The notes: generated from the letters alone by a model not told the origin. Shown: positions 8,311 through 17,908, counted from the first letter of the stretch. The stretch: 64,000 nucleotides of DNA from Streptomyces katrae (GCF_002028425.1 NZ_CP020042.1:7105560-7169559), one strand, 5' to 3'. Translations and numbers: made by a program.

Positions 8311-9123
8311 TCATCCCGGGGCGGCCCCGGCGGGCTTCCAGCCCCACGCCGTGAGCATGCCGGCCGACAGCGCGGCGCACTCCTCGGAGTCCAGGTACCG
8401 CACCGCCGCGTCGACCGCGGCGTCGTCCACCAGGCCGGTGCCGGTCATCGCCGCCCGGCTGCGTTCCCACGTGTCCGCCCAGAAACGGCTGAGGGGGCTG
8501 CCGGGCTCCAGCGGCGGTACGTGCATCTCGGCGGCGACCGGCACGAGCCCCGCCGCGCGCAGCAGCCGCGGGTACGAGGGCACCCAGGACACGTCCGTCC
8601 CGATGGTCTCCCGCAGCCCCTGCCACATCGCCCGCATGGCGGCGGCGTACGGCGTGCCGGGCTCCGAGCCGCTCGTCAGGTCGACCGCGTCGCTGAGCAC
8701 CAGCACACCGCCGGGCTCGACCCGTTCGGCCAGCGCCGCGATCAGGCGCTCGCGCTCGGGCAGGTGCATCAGCACGAAGCGCGCGTGGACGAGCCGGAAC
8801 CGGCGGCCCGCGGCGAACTCCGGGCCGGTGACGTCGGCCTGCAGCACCTCGAGCCCGGGCCGCTCCCGCAGGAAGCGCACGTCCCGGTCGACCGCCAGCA
8901 CGGCCGCCACCCCGGCCTCGTCCAGCAGCCGGCGCGAGACCGTCCCCGTGCCCGCGCCCACGTCGAGGCAGCTCCACCCGGGACCGGCCCCCAGCGCCCG
9001 CAGCCGCGCCATGGTGATGTCGTCGTACGCGAGGGCGCCGAAGTCGATGCGCTCGCCCTCACCCGCCTGCTCCGGCCGGAACACCGCCTCCCCGTAACGC
9101 CCGCCGGGCTCCCCGGCGTTCAC
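8311..9123 (-). CDS. Class I SAM-dependent methyltransferase
   Basis: 270 residues. Motif I is SCLDVGAGTGTVSRRLLDE (about 47-65), followed by VLAVDRDVRFL (motif II acid), LQADVTG (motif III) and FRLVHARFVLMHLPERERLIAAL with VEPGGVLVLSDAV (post-motifs). This is a Rossmann-fold methyltransferase of the UbiE/small-molecule type using S-adenosylmethionine; the acceptor is unknown. The GTG at 9123 is the first start that leaves a compact N terminus; a GTG near 9190 would add about 22 Arg-rich residues. The stop abuts the shared terminator. Confidence 0.82.
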   Translation of the reverse strand: MNAGEPGGRYGEAVFRPEQAGEGERIDFGALAYDDITMARLRALGAGPGWSCLDVGAGTGTVSRRLLDEAGVAAVLAVDRDVRFLRERPGLEVLQADVTGPEFAAGRRFRLVHARFVLMHLPERERLIAALAERVEPGGVLVLSDAVDLTSGSEPGTPYAAAMRAMWQGLRETIGTDVSWVPSYPRLLRAAGLVPVAAEMHVPPLEPGSPLSRFWADTWERSRAAMTGTGLVDDAAVDAAVRYLDSEECAALSAGMLTAWGWKPAGAAPG

Positions 9124-9317
9124 CGGACCGCCCGGCCGCTGCCAAGGGACGGCGGATCTTCGGACTGCGTCATGGCCGGACCTCTTCACGCGGCGGGGGC
9201 GGAGCCGGCCGCCCCCAGCCGGGGCAGCCGTCCCTCGATCCTGCACCCCCGGGCGCCCGGCGGACCGAGGCGCGCCGCAGCCGCCGGCCGCCTGCCGGGC
9301 ATCGCCCGGACGGGGGG

Positions 9318-10127
9318 TCAGGAACCGGCGGCCCGGGCGGAACCGGTGCTCGTGCCGTTGGAGGTGCCCAGGAAGCAGGTCACCGTGCGGTCGCCGAGCA
9401 GCCAGCTGCTGGCCTGCGGGTAGTAGTAGAAGACCTCGAGGTTGTTCGGCAGCTTCTCCGCCTCGCCCACGTAGTCGGTCAGCGCGGAACCGCCGCACTT
9501 CTCCTCGGACATCGTGACGATCTTGTCCGCGCCGGGGAACGCCCCGTTGTCCAGGGTGAAGACCGCGTACGCCTCGCCCTCGTGGGGCTGGGTGCAGGGC
9601 ACGGTCCGCACCGAGAGGCGGGCCTGCGTGCCGTCGCCCTTCTGGGTCTTCGACAGGTCGTCGTCGGTGTTGAAGCAGTCGCCCTTGCGGATGTCCTCCA
9701 CCTTGCTGGATCCCGGCGTGGTGACCTGGCCGTGGGTGTCGCGCCGCGGAGTGGAGCCCCCGTCAGCCGCCCTCGTCAGTCCGAGGATCACCGCCAGCAC
9801 GATGATCAGGAGGCTCACGCTGTGGATGACCACGGCCGCGATGGCCAGCCCCTTGCCCTTCCCGCCCTCCTTGCGTATCTGGGACATCGCGACGATGCCC
9901 AGGATGAGCGGAACCGTCGGTACCGCGCAGACGAGCGACATCACGAACGCCACCACGGCAACCGTGTTGGTCTTCTGCTGCTGCGGCTGGTACCAGCCCT
10001 GCGGATCGCCGTACGGCGTCGCGGGCCCGGGCATCGCGCCCTGCGGCGGCTGGCCGGGCTGGCCGTACGGCCCCGGCTGCCCGTACGGCTGCTGCGGGTA
10101 CGGCGGGGGCTGAGGGGGTGTCGACAT
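9318..10127 (-). CDS. DUF4190 domain-containing membrane protein
   Basis: 269 residues from an ATG with GAGGAG upstream. Residues 1-50 are Pro/Gln/Gly-rich (repeated GQPGPYGQPG). Two transmembrane segments follow (about 54-77 and 92-117, VAFVMSLVCAVPTVPLILGI and GLAIAAVVIHSVSLLIIVL), the DUF4190 layout. The C-terminal extracytoplasmic part has Cys at KGDCFN, VPCTQPH, EEKCGG and VTCFLG and the septum-formation-like segment PCTQPHEGEAYAVF. Its role is unknown; similar proteins are assumed to act at the membrane or cell wall. It is monocistronic. Confidence 0.75.
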   Translation of the reverse strand: MSTPPQPPPYPQQPYGQPGPYGQPGQPPQGAMPGPATPYGDPQGWYQPQQQKTNTVAVVAFVMSLVCAVPTVPLILGIVAMSQIRKEGGKGKGLAIAAVVIHSVSLLIIVLAVILGLTRAADGGSTPRRDTHGQVTTPGSSKVEDIRKGDCFNTDDDLSKTQKGDGTQARLSVRTVPCTQPHEGEAYAVFTLDNGAFPGADKIVTMSEEKCGGSALTDYVGEAEKLPNNLEVFYYYPQASSWLLGDRTVTCFLGTSNGTSTGSARAAGS

Positions 10128-10442
10128 GCGCGTGGTGCTCCTCGCGGGCGGGTGGGACAAGCCCGCCGACTGGGCGTCGAGGCACAGGGCGGGGACGGAT
10201 GAGCGGATGATGTGACCATCGGCCGCGCCCTAGTATCCCCTGGACGCATTCCGCCCTCCGTCCGGGCCGGTACGCCTCCTCATCGGTCACGAACGGAGAA
10301 GCGCGCGTCCCCTGCCCGCACTTAGCCTGCCGCTCATGGACCTCACCGTCCGTGACCGCGCCTTCCGCGGCGCCCGGGACGCCTGATCCGCCATCAGGAA
10401 CCCCGCCGAAGCCTTCCGGACCTGACGAACAGGAGTCACCCC
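10128..10442. other. Intergenic region, divergent promoters presumed
   Basis: Between the DUF4190-type gene and the small ORF at 10443. On the minus strand GATACT (10232-10237) could be a -10 element for the DUF4190-type gene. A 16-codon ORF at 10336-10386 (MDLTVRDRAFRGARDA) has no ribosome-binding site and is not called. Nothing else is supported. Confidence 0.4.
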
Positions 10443-10607
10443 ATGTGCCACCCCGCGTGGGCCCGCGCCCGCATCGCCGCCCTGCCCCCGGACGGCCCCG
10501 CCCGGCCGGACGAAGTCCCCGGGCCGGCCGGCCGTGACGGCGGGCCGGCACCGGAAGCCGGCTCTCCCGCCCGTGAACTCCTCACGCCCGCCGGACAGCC
10601 GCACTAG
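10443..10607 (+). CDS. Short hypothetical ORF ending in the IS target site
   Basis: 54 residues (MCHPAWARARIAALPPDG...) after AGGAG at good spacing. It is Pro- and Ala-rich with no recognised domain. Its TAG stop (10605-10607) lies inside the 6-bp target duplication of the insertion sequence, so the insertion leaves the reading frame complete. It may be a real small protein or a chance ORF; the ribosome-binding site is the main support. Confidence 0.4.
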   Translation: MCHPAWARARIAALPPDGPARPDEVPGPAGRDGGPAPEAGSPARELLTPAGQPH

Positions 10608-10608
10608 G
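10603..10608. repeat. Target site duplication, left (IS copy 1)
   Basis: ACTAGG, repeated exactly at 11680-11685. It matches the NCTAGN target known for IS481. Confidence 0.9.
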
Positions 10609-11679
10609 TGTATTGCCCTGGGAGGTTGTGGACGGGTGACGCAGGTCTCGGCTGAGGGATCTTGAACGGGTGAGGGCCTTCCGGGTTCGGTGTGGATTGC
10701 GACGTCTACACCGACCAGCAGAAGGCTCTCATGCCCCACCGTAATGCACCCCTGACCGAGACCGGACGCCTTCGCCTGGCCCGCTGCGTGGTCGAGGACG
10801 GCTGGCCGCTGCGCCGGGCGGCCGAGCGATTCCAGGTCTCGCCCACCACCGCCCAGCGGTGGGCGGCCCGCTACCGGGCCGGGGGTGAGGCCGGAATGAC
10901 CGACCGGTCCTCGCGCCCGCACACCAGCCCACGCCGGACCCCGACCCGCATCGAGCGGCGGATCATCAAGGTCCGCCTCGCCCGCCGGTGGGGGCCCGCC
11001 CGCATCGCCCACCTGCTCAACCTGGTGCCCTCGACGGTGCACCGGATCCTGACCCGGTTCGGCCTGGCCCGTCTCACGCACCTGGACCGGGCCACCGGCG
11101 CCGTCATACGCCGCTACGAACGCGACCGTCCGGGCGAGCTGGTCCACGTGGACATCAAGAAGCTCGGCAACATCCCCGACGGCGGCGGCCACAAGACCCT
11201 CGGCCGCCAGGCCGGCCGCAAGAACCGCTCCAGCGCCGGCTACAGCTACATCCACACCGCCGTCGACGACCACTCCCGCCTCGCTTACAGCGAGATCCAC
11301 GCCGACGAGAAGAAGGAGACCGCCACCGCCTTCTGGGCCCGGGCCCAGGCCTACTTCGCCGGCGTGGGCATCACCGTCGAACGGGTCCTGACCGACAACG
11401 GCGCCTGCTACCGCTCCCGCGACTGGCGCGACGCCCTGACAGCGGCCGGAATCGCCCACAAGCGAACCCGGCCCTACCGGCCCCAGACCAACGGCAAGGT
11501 CGAACGCCTCAACCGGACCCTGCTCGAGGAGTGGGCCTACGCCCGCCCCTACCACTCAGAGCAGGAACGACGCGACGCCTTCCCTGGCTGGCTCCACACC
11601 TACAATCACCACCGCGGACACACCGCACTCGCAGGCAAACCACCCGCCAGCCGCGTCCCCAACCTCACAGGGCAGTACA
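10609..11679 (+). mobile_element. IS481-family insertion sequence, copy 1 (1071 bp)
   Basis: The ends are TGTATTGCCC (left) and, read inward from the right, TGTACTGCCC. The 26-bp terminal inverted repeats (10609-10634 and 11654-11679) match at 23 positions. It is flanked by the 6-bp duplication ACTAGG and carries one transposase on the plus strand. Copy 2 at 51218-52288 is inverted, the same length and nearly identical; I noticed two synonymous differences (CGG/CGC and GCT/GCC codons). The element itself contains no stop codon for its transposase. Confidence 0.95.
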
Positions 11680-11684
11680 ACTAG
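10731..11684 (+). CDS. IS481-family transposase (copy 1)
   Basis: 317 residues from the ATG at 10731 (AGAAGG 6 nt upstream; an upstream GTG at 10692 would add 13). The N-terminal helix-turn-helix has LRRAAERFQVSPTTAQRWAARY, and a second winged segment has RIAHLLNLVPSTVHRIL. The DDE catalytic core is HVDIKK (D141), VLTDNGACYRS (D222) and GKVERLNRTL (E258), with 35 residues between the last two, as in IS481 and retroviral-type integrases. The final codon and TAG stop (11682-11684) lie in the target duplication, so the last residue here is Asn; in copy 2 it is Thr. Intact and presumably active. Confidence 0.95.
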   Translation: MPHRNAPLTETGRLRLARCVVEDGWPLRRAAERFQVSPTTAQRWAARYRAGGEAGMTDRSSRPHTSPRRTPTRIERRIIKVRLARRWGPARIAHLLNLVPSTVHRILTRFGLARLTHLDRATGAVIRRYERDRPGELVHVDIKKLGNIPDGGGHKTLGRQAGRKNRSSAGYSYIHTAVDDHSRLAYSEIHADEKKETATAFWARAQAYFAGVGITVERVLTDNGACYRSRDWRDALTAAGIAHKRTRPYRPQTNGKVERLNRTLLEEWAYARPYHSEQERRDAFPGWLHTYNHHRGHTALAGKPPASRVPNLTGQYN

Positions 11685-11685
11685 G
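11680..11685. repeat. Target site duplication, right (IS copy 1)
   Basis: ACTAGG, identical to 10603-10608. It supplies the last base pair of the final sense codon and the TAG stop of the transposase. Confidence 0.9.
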
Positions 11686-11783
11686 GCGCACGGGCGATCG
11701 CTGACATACGTCACTTCCGGCCCGTGCGGTCCGGCCCGACCCTGAGAGGGACGACGGAGGAGCGCCGGGATGGGGGAGAGCAC

Positions 11784-12410
11784 GTGACGGAGCAGGAGCG
11801 GATGACGGGCACCGTGACGGCCAGGCCCCCCGCGGCCGTGATCGTACGGGTGTGGGGCGCCTCCCTGGTCCGGTGGGCGCTTCTGCGCCGGGCCGAACCG
11901 GGGCTGCGGCACTCGGCGTCGACGCGGCAACTGGTGCTGGTCATGGCGGTGACGGAGGTCGTGACGGCCTTCGTGCTCTCCTCGGTACTGCCGCCCGCCG
12001 TACGGCCGGTGCACGCCGGGTGCGAACTGCTCGTGATCCTGGCCGGGCTGGGCCTCGTGGCCGCGCTCCTGCGGCATCCGCACACGGTGGACGACGAGCA
12101 CGTGGTGCTGCGGACCGGGTTCCTCGGGGAGCTGACGCTGCCCCGGGCGGCGGTGCGGTCCACGGCGCCGGCCGTCCGCACCGTGCCGGGCCGTGGCCCG
12201 CGCCCCGTACCGGGCGAACCGGGCGCCGTGGCCTGCTCGGTGGAGGCCTCCCTCAACGCCGCCCTGTACCTGGACCCGCCCGTCCGCCTGGACCTGGGCC
12301 GCGCCGGGCGGCTGGAGGTGACGACGGTCTACACCTCGGTGGACTCCCCGTCCGACCTCGCGGCGGCGCTCCGCGCACCCGTCAGGGGGCGGTCCGCGCC
12401 GGGAACGTGA
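11784..12410 (+). CDS. Hypothetical membrane protein
   Basis: 208 residues from a GTG preceded by GGGGGAG; an ATG at 11802 is an alternative. Two hydrophobic segments lie at about 46-66 and 74-93 (LVLVMAVTEVVTAFVLSSVLP and CELLVILAGLGLVAALL). The C-terminal half is a soluble PH-like stretch ending in a basic tail (EHVVLRTGFLGELTLPRAAVRS, VRLDLGRAGRLEV), so the protein may resemble bacterial PH-domain membrane proteins. Function unknown. Its last 29 nt overlap the convergent deacetylase gene. Confidence 0.65.
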   Translation: MTEQERMTGTVTARPPAAVIVRVWGASLVRWALLRRAEPGLRHSASTRQLVLVMAVTEVVTAFVLSSVLPPAVRPVHAGCELLVILAGLGLVAALLRHPHTVDDEHVVLRTGFLGELTLPRAAVRSTAPAVRTVPGRGPRPVPGEPGAVACSVEASLNAALYLDPPVRLDLGRAGRLEVTTVYTSVDSPSDLAAALRAPVRGRSAPGT

Positions 12411-13164
12411 ACGCGTAGCCCTGGGACCGGAGCCAGGGGAGGTACTGCTCCAGGGCGGCCACGGTCTGGCTGCGGTCGCCGCCGCCGTCGTGGAACAGGA
12501 CCGTGGGCAGCTCGGGCAGCTTGTCCTCCACCGCCGAGACGATGGCCGGCAGGCCCGGGCGGCTCCAGTCCTTGGGGTCCACGCTCCAGCCCAGCGGGCG
12601 CATCCCGTTCGCCGCGGCGACGGCCCGGCTCTCGGGGGTGAAGGCACCGCCCGGGGCGCGGTAGTAGCTCACCGCGACCCCCGGTACGGCCGCCTCGATC
12701 ATGGCCTTGCCGTCCAGGACCTGCTGCCGCTGGTAGGCGACCGGCTTGTGGTCCATCGTCTCGTCGTGGTCGGCGGAGTGGTCGCACAGCTGGTGCCCGT
12801 CGGCGGCGATCTCGCGCACCAGCTCCGGGTACTTCTGCGCCCGCGTGCCGATCAGGCAGAAGGTGGCCTTCACGTGGTTCTGCCGCAGTACGCGCAGCAC
12901 CTGCGGGGTCCACGTCGGGTCCGGCCCGTCGTCCACGGTGATCGCGACGTCCCGGCCCGCGCCCTGGGCGAGGCGGGATATGCCCTGCGGGACGGCCGCG
13001 CCGTGGACCGGCCGGGAGGAGGAAGCCGCCGGGGAACGGCCGTGGGAGGAGGAGTCCGCCGCGGCGAGGGCCGGCGCGGCGGCCGCCGCCAGGAGGCCGA
13101 GGACGGCCGCCGCCACCGCGGCGCCCGGCCGACGACGGCGCGCGGAACTGCTGCTCATGCCCAT
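12382..13164 (-). CDS. Secreted polysaccharide deacetylase (NodB domain)
   Basis: 260 residues. Residues 8-36 form a Sec/Tat-like signal (SARRRRPGAAVAAAVLGLL...ALAAAD). The NodB domain has the catalytic/metal motif ITVDDGPDP (D78 and D79), the zinc motif CDHSADHDE (H129 and H133), YYRAPGGAF (motif 3) and VLFHDGGGDRSQT (motif 5). It should remove N-acetyl groups from peptidoglycan, chitin or a related surface glycan outside the cell. The two Met near the start (13164 and 13158) are nearly equivalent. Convergent overlap with the preceding membrane-protein gene. Confidence 0.85.
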   Translation of the reverse strand: MGMSSSSARRRRPGAAVAAAVLGLLAAAAAPALAAADSSSHGRSPAASSSRPVHGAAVPQGISRLAQGAGRDVAITVDDGPDPTWTPQVLRVLRQNHVKATFCLIGTRAQKYPELVREIAADGHQLCDHSADHDETMDHKPVAYQRQQVLDGKAMIEAAVPGVAVSYYRAPGGAFTPESRAVAAANGMRPLGWSVDPKDWSRPGLPAIVSAVEDKLPELPTVLFHDGGGDRSQTVAALEQYLPWLRSQGYAFTFPARTAP

Positions 13165-13400
13165 GGACGTGCTCTTCCTCTGCGTGTGTCGTTCCGGCCG
13201 CGGGATCCTGTGGTCCCGGGGGTCCGCTCCAGTGTGGTCAGGGGGCGCCGGAGCCGTCTTCCCCCGAACGGCCGAGGCGGCCGGCCTGCCCGTACGGCCG
13301 GGGATCCCCCGGCCTCCCCATCGACGCTAGGGAGCCCTCCTTCCCCGGTCAAGGAAGGGTGGGACGGCTCACACCGGGCGAATCCGGCGAATCGGGCGGA

Positions 13401-14645
13401 TTACTTGCTCCTTCCGCCGGCCGCCCCGGCTCCGGCCGCCGCGGCCCCGGCCTGGAACCGGACCCGGACGGTCATGCCACCCTCCGGCGCCGGATTGGCC
13501 TCCGCCCGCAGCCGGGCGCCGTGGGCGCGGGCGATCGAGGCGACCAGCGAGAGACCGAGCCCGGCGCCCTCGCCTGCCGTGTGGCGGCGTTCGGCGCGCC
13601 GGCGGAACGGCTCCAGCAGCCGGGGGACGTCCTGCGGGTCGATCACCGGGCCGGTGTTGGAGACCGTCAGGACCCCTCCCGCCGGGCCCTGCGCCGTGCT
13701 CACCTCGATCCGGCCCCCCGGCCGGTTGTGGCGTACGGCATTGGTCAGCAGGTTGCGGATCAGGTGGTCCAGCAGCGCACGGTCGCCCTCGACCGTCAGC
13801 GGCGCGAAGGAGGTGACGGCCGTCAGCCCCTCGTGCGCGGTCGCCGCCAGGTCCGCCTCGGCCAGCTCCGCGAGGTCCACCGGCTCGGTGGCCTCCAGGC
13901 CCTCCTCCGACACGGCGAGCAGCAGGAGCGACTCGATCAGGTGCTCGCTGGAGTCCGCGACGCCGATCAGCCGCTCCCGGATCCGGGCCACCTTCTCCGG
14001 CGGCGGATCCCCGGCCAGCCCGATCTCCGCCGCCGCCCGCTGCACGGCCAGCGGCGTACGGAGCTCGTGGGCGGCGTTCGCGGCGAACCGCCGCTGCGCA
14101 CCCACCAGGCTCTCCATCCGGTCGAGCATCCCGTCGAAGGTGTCCGCCAGCCGCTTGAGCTCCCCGGGCGGGGCCTGGAGGGAGATCCGCTCGTGCAGGT
14201 TCGCCCCCGACAGCCGGCGCGCCGTCTCGGTGATCACCCCCACCGGCCGCAGCACCCGGCCGGCCATCCACCAGGCCAGCCAGATCGACAGCACGGCGAA
14301 CACGGCGAGCGCGACGAGCGAGACCAGCAGGAGCTCGTGCAGGGTGGCCTGCTCGACGGCGGTGGAGAGGTTCCGGGTCACCGCGTACCCCTGGACCTGT
14401 TCCTGGGCGGGGACCCGGCCGGCCGGCACCGACTGGGCGGGGACGGGTGTCCTGCCCGCCTCCACCAGGGCCTTCTCGAAGTCGCCGCGCGGCACGGCCG
14501 TGGTCACGGCGCCGCTGATCCGGGCGTACAGGCCGCCCCGCAGCAGGAGGTTCACCAGGGCGATCAGGCCGCCCCCGGCCAGGACCAGCAGCGAGCCGTA
14601 CAGCGCCGTCAGACGGGCGCGCTCGGAACGGAGCACCGCTCTCAC
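13401..14645 (-). CDS. Sensor histidine kinase of the OmpR-type pair
   Basis: 414 residues from a GTG overlapping the response-regulator stop (GTGA). Transmembrane helices lie at about 13-35 and 103-127, enclosing a roughly 65-residue extracytoplasmic sensor. A HAMP region follows (about 128-182). The H-box is FAANAAHELRTPLA (H193), the N-box NLLTNAVRHN, and the G-box GAGLGLSLVASIARAHG. The kinase should autophosphorylate and pass phosphate to D51 of the regulator upstream. The divergent lipoprotein/ABC operon is the probable target, as in antimicrobial-peptide or envelope-stress modules; the signal is unknown. Confidence 0.88.
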   Translation of the reverse strand: MRAVLRSERARLTALYGSLLVLAGGGLIALVNLLLRGGLYARISGAVTTAVPRGDFEKALVEAGRTPVPAQSVPAGRVPAQEQVQGYAVTRNLSTAVEQATLHELLLVSLVALAVFAVLSIWLAWWMAGRVLRPVGVITETARRLSGANLHERISLQAPPGELKRLADTFDGMLDRMESLVGAQRRFAANAAHELRTPLAVQRAAAEIGLAGDPPPEKVARIRERLIGVADSSEHLIESLLLLAVSEEGLEATEPVDLAELAEADLAATAHEGLTAVTSFAPLTVEGDRALLDHLIRNLLTNAVRHNRPGGRIEVSTAQGPAGGVLTVSNTGPVIDPQDVPRLLEPFRRRAERRHTAGEGAGLGLSLVASIARAHGARLRAEANPAPEGGMTVRVRFQAGAAAAGAGAAGGRSK

Positions 14646-15307
14646 AGCGGATCGGCGATCCGGTAGCCGGCCCCCGGCACGGTCTCGATCAGCTGCGGCT
14701 CGCCCAGCTTCGCCCGCAGTTTGCTGAGCGTGACCCGGACGGCGTTCGTCCGGTACGAGGTGTCCTGCTCCCACACCTGCTCGATCAGATCGTCGTTGCC
14801 CAGCACCGCTCCCTCGGCCCGCAGCAGAGCCTCCAGCACCGCGAACTCCTTGCGTGACAGCGCGAGCCGCCGCCCGTCCCGGGTCGCCGTCCGCCGCGCC
14901 GTGTCCACGGCGACACCGCACCGCTCCAGCACCGGCGGCAGCGCCGGATGCGCCCGCCGCCCCAGGGCCAGTACCCGCGCCAGCAGCTCGTCGTAGGAGA
15001 ACGGCTTGGTGAGGTAGTCGTCGGCGCCGAGCCCCAGGCCCTCCACCCGGTCGCGCACCGTCCCCGAGGCCGTCAGCATCAGCACCCGCGTCAGCATCCG
15101 CTCCCGCACGACCTGGCGGCAGACCTCGTCCCCGTGCAGCCCGGGCAGATCGCGGTCCAGCACGAGCACGTCGTACTCGCCCAGCCGCAGGCGCCGCAGG
15201 GCCTCCAGCCCGTCACCCGCCTCGTCGACGGCCAGCGCGTCGCGGCGCAACCCCTCCGCGATCATCTCCCGGAGGAACTCCTCGTCCTCCACCACCAGAA
15301 CTCGCAT
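14642..15307 (-). CDS. OmpR/PhoB-family response regulator
   Basis: 221 residues. The receiver has the acidic pocket VVEDEE (residues 6-9), phospho-acceptor D51 in VLVLDRDLPG, T79 in MLTASG and K101 in LTKPFSYDEL. The C-terminal winged helix (about 125-221) has LSRKEFAVLEALL, GAVLGNDDLIEQVWEQD and NAVRVTLSKLRAKL, with the final GAGYRI wing. It is the first gene of a two-gene operon with the kinase and is divergent, across 89 nt, from the lipoprotein/ABC operon that it most likely regulates. Confidence 0.9.
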   Translation of the reverse strand: MRVLVVEDEEFLREMIAEGLRRDALAVDEAGDGLEALRRLRLGEYDVLVLDRDLPGLHGDEVCRQVVRERMLTRVLMLTASGTVRDRVEGLGLGADDYLTKPFSYDELLARVLALGRRAHPALPPVLERCGVAVDTARRTATRDGRRLALSRKEFAVLEALLRAEGAVLGNDDLIEQVWEQDTSYRTNAVRVTLSKLRAKLGEPQLIETVPGAGYRIADPL

Positions 15308-15396
15308 GTGCCCTCTCTACTCGAAGGCCGCATTTCCTCGTCGTAAACATGATCGGTGAAGGAAGCGAAACCGACCTCCCCGGCAGGCTCCGCTCC

Positions 15397-15936
15397 ATGA
15401 ACCGATCCTCGAGCTTGACCATGACCGCGGCCGCCGCCGTCACCGGCCTGGCCCTCCTCGTGACCGCGTGCACGGGCACCGGCACCGGCTCCTCCGGCGG
15501 CGGCAAGGACGACGCCGCGCAGCAGAACGCCGGAGCCTCGGGCAAGGGCGACGGCCCGTCCGGCTCCGGCTCCGGCACCAGCGGCAAGGACGCGGACAAG
15601 GCCCTCCAGGTACGCAAGTGCCTGCGCGAGCACGGCATAGACGCCCCCGACCCGCAGCCCGGCCAGGACCCCCGCGGCATGACCCTCGGCACCGGCAGCG
15701 AGGACCCCGACACCCTCAAGAAGGCCTTCGAGGCCTGCGGGATGCAGGCCCCCGGCACCGGCGAGATGCCGCAGGCGGACAAGGACAAGGCCCTGAAGTG
15801 GGCCAAGTGCATGCGCGACAACGGCGTCAACATCCCGGACCCGGAGTTCAAGGGCAACGCGATGAGCGCCACCAAGATCCCCGAGGGGCAGGAGCAGGCC
15901 TTCGAGGAGGCCCAGAAGAAGTGCCAGGCCGCGTGA
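15397..15936 (+). CDS. Lipoprotein with duplicated Cys motif
   Basis: 179 residues. The signal peptide ends in the lipobox LLVTAC (C25). A Gly/Ser-rich linker follows, then two related segments: VRKCLREHGIDAPDP (C75, partner C114) and WAKCMRDNGVNIPDP (C138, partner about C176). The near-equal spacing (39 and 38) suggests an internal duplication of about 63 residues, each with one disulfide. I know no function for this fold; it resembles the small lipoproteins encoded with MacAB-like transporters in Streptomyces. An ATG at 15349 would add 16 residues but gives a poorer signal. The stop overlaps the next start (GTGA). Confidence 0.78.
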   Translation: MNRSSSLTMTAAAAVTGLALLVTACTGTGTGSSGGGKDDAAQQNAGASGKGDGPSGSGSGTSGKDADKALQVRKCLREHGIDAPDPQPGQDPRGMTLGTGSEDPDTLKKAFEACGMQAPGTGEMPQADKDKALKWAKCMRDNGVNIPDPEFKGNAMSATKIPEGQEQAFEEAQKKCQAA

Positions 15937-17047
15937 ACCGGCGCGGGAAGTGGCTGCTCGGCTCGCTCGCCGTCGTCGTCGCCGCCACGGGCGGCGGCTA
16001 CGCGGTGACCGCCCAGCCCCGCGCGGACCGGACGGCGGACGAGGACCGGCACGCCGACGGCCTGCCGCAGCGGACCGAACCGGTCCGCCGGGGCGACCTC
16101 AGCTCGGGCCTCACCGTCGAGGGCACCCTCGGCTACGCGCAGGAACGCCGGCTGAACGCCCCCGGCCCCGGCGTCCTCACCTGGGCCGCGGCCGCCGGCG
16201 CGGCCGTCGAGCGGGACGGCCGGCTCTACGAGCTCGGCGGCAGACCGGTCCGCCTGATGTACGGGACCACGCCCATGTACCGCGGGCTCAAGGCCGGCGA
16301 CAAGGGCGAGGACGTCAAACAGCTCAAGCGCAACCTCGCCGCACTCGGCTACGGCACCGGGCTCGACCCGGACGACGCCACCTTCACGGCAGGCACCGCG
16401 ACGGCCGTCAAGCGCTGGCAGAAGGCCCACAAAGCACCGGAGACCGGCGAGGTCGGCAAGGAGGACATCGTCTTCGCCTCCGGCCCGCAGCGGGTCCAGC
16501 GCAGCGACAGCCAGGTCGGTGACGAGCCCGGCCCCGGCAAGCCCGTGCTCACCCTGACCGGCACCGAGCGGATGGTCCGCTTCCAGCTGGACGCCGCCAA
16601 GGCGGGCACGGTGAAGAGCGGCGATCCGGTGACCGTGACCCTGCCCGGCGGCGGGAGTGCCACCGGGAAGATCGACTCGGTGGGCAGCACCGCCGGCCCC
16701 GACGGCGACGGCAACGGCTCCGGCGGTTCCGGAGGCGGGAGCGGAGGCGGGGGCGGGAACGCAAAGCCGAAGGTCCAGGTCACCGTGACCCTGGACGACG
16801 CCGCCCAGGCCAAGGGCCCCGACCAGGCCCCGGTGTCGGTCCGGCTGACCGGCGAGACGCGCAAGGGCGTGCTCTCCGTCCCCGTCAACGCCCTGCTCGC
16901 CCTCGCCGGAGGAGGCTTCGGCGTCCAGGTCGTGGAGAACGGCGCCGTACGGGAGGTCCCCGTGGAGCTCGGGATGTTCGGCCAGGGCCGGGTCGAGGTC
17001 AAGGGGGACGCCCTGAAGGAGGGCGTCCGGGTGGGGGTGCCGAACGT

Positions 17048-17051
<4 letters not shown>
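15933..17051 (+). CDS. Membrane-fusion-type adaptor with peptidoglycan-binding domain
   Basis: 372 residues. An N-terminal anchor (about 6-24, WLLGSLAVVVAATGGGYAV) is followed by a HlyD/MacA-like beta-barrel region (SSGLTVEGTLGYAQERRL). A PG_binding_1 domain lies at about 108-160 (GLKAGDKGEDVKQLKRNLAALGYG, AVKRWQKAHKAPETGEV). The barrel then continues, interrupted by a Gly/Ser-rich loop (about 255-275). This is the actinobacterial form of the MacA-like periplasmic adaptor, tying the ABC transporter to the wall. It overlaps both neighbours by 4 bp, so the four-gene operon is translationally coupled. Confidence 0.82.

Positions 17052-17904
<853 letters not shown>

Positions 17905-17908
<4 letters not shown>

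Noticed and set aside
10336..10386. 16-codon ORF (MDLTVRDRAFRGARDA)
   Set aside because: No ribosome-binding site and too short to evaluate; could be a chance ORF or a dehydrogenase remnant.
13401..14921. Upstream extension of the histidine kinase into the response regulator (506-residue frame)
   Set aside because: The extra residues are Arg/Gly-rich shadow of the regulator gene; the GTG at 14645 overlapping the regulator stop gives a normal kinase.
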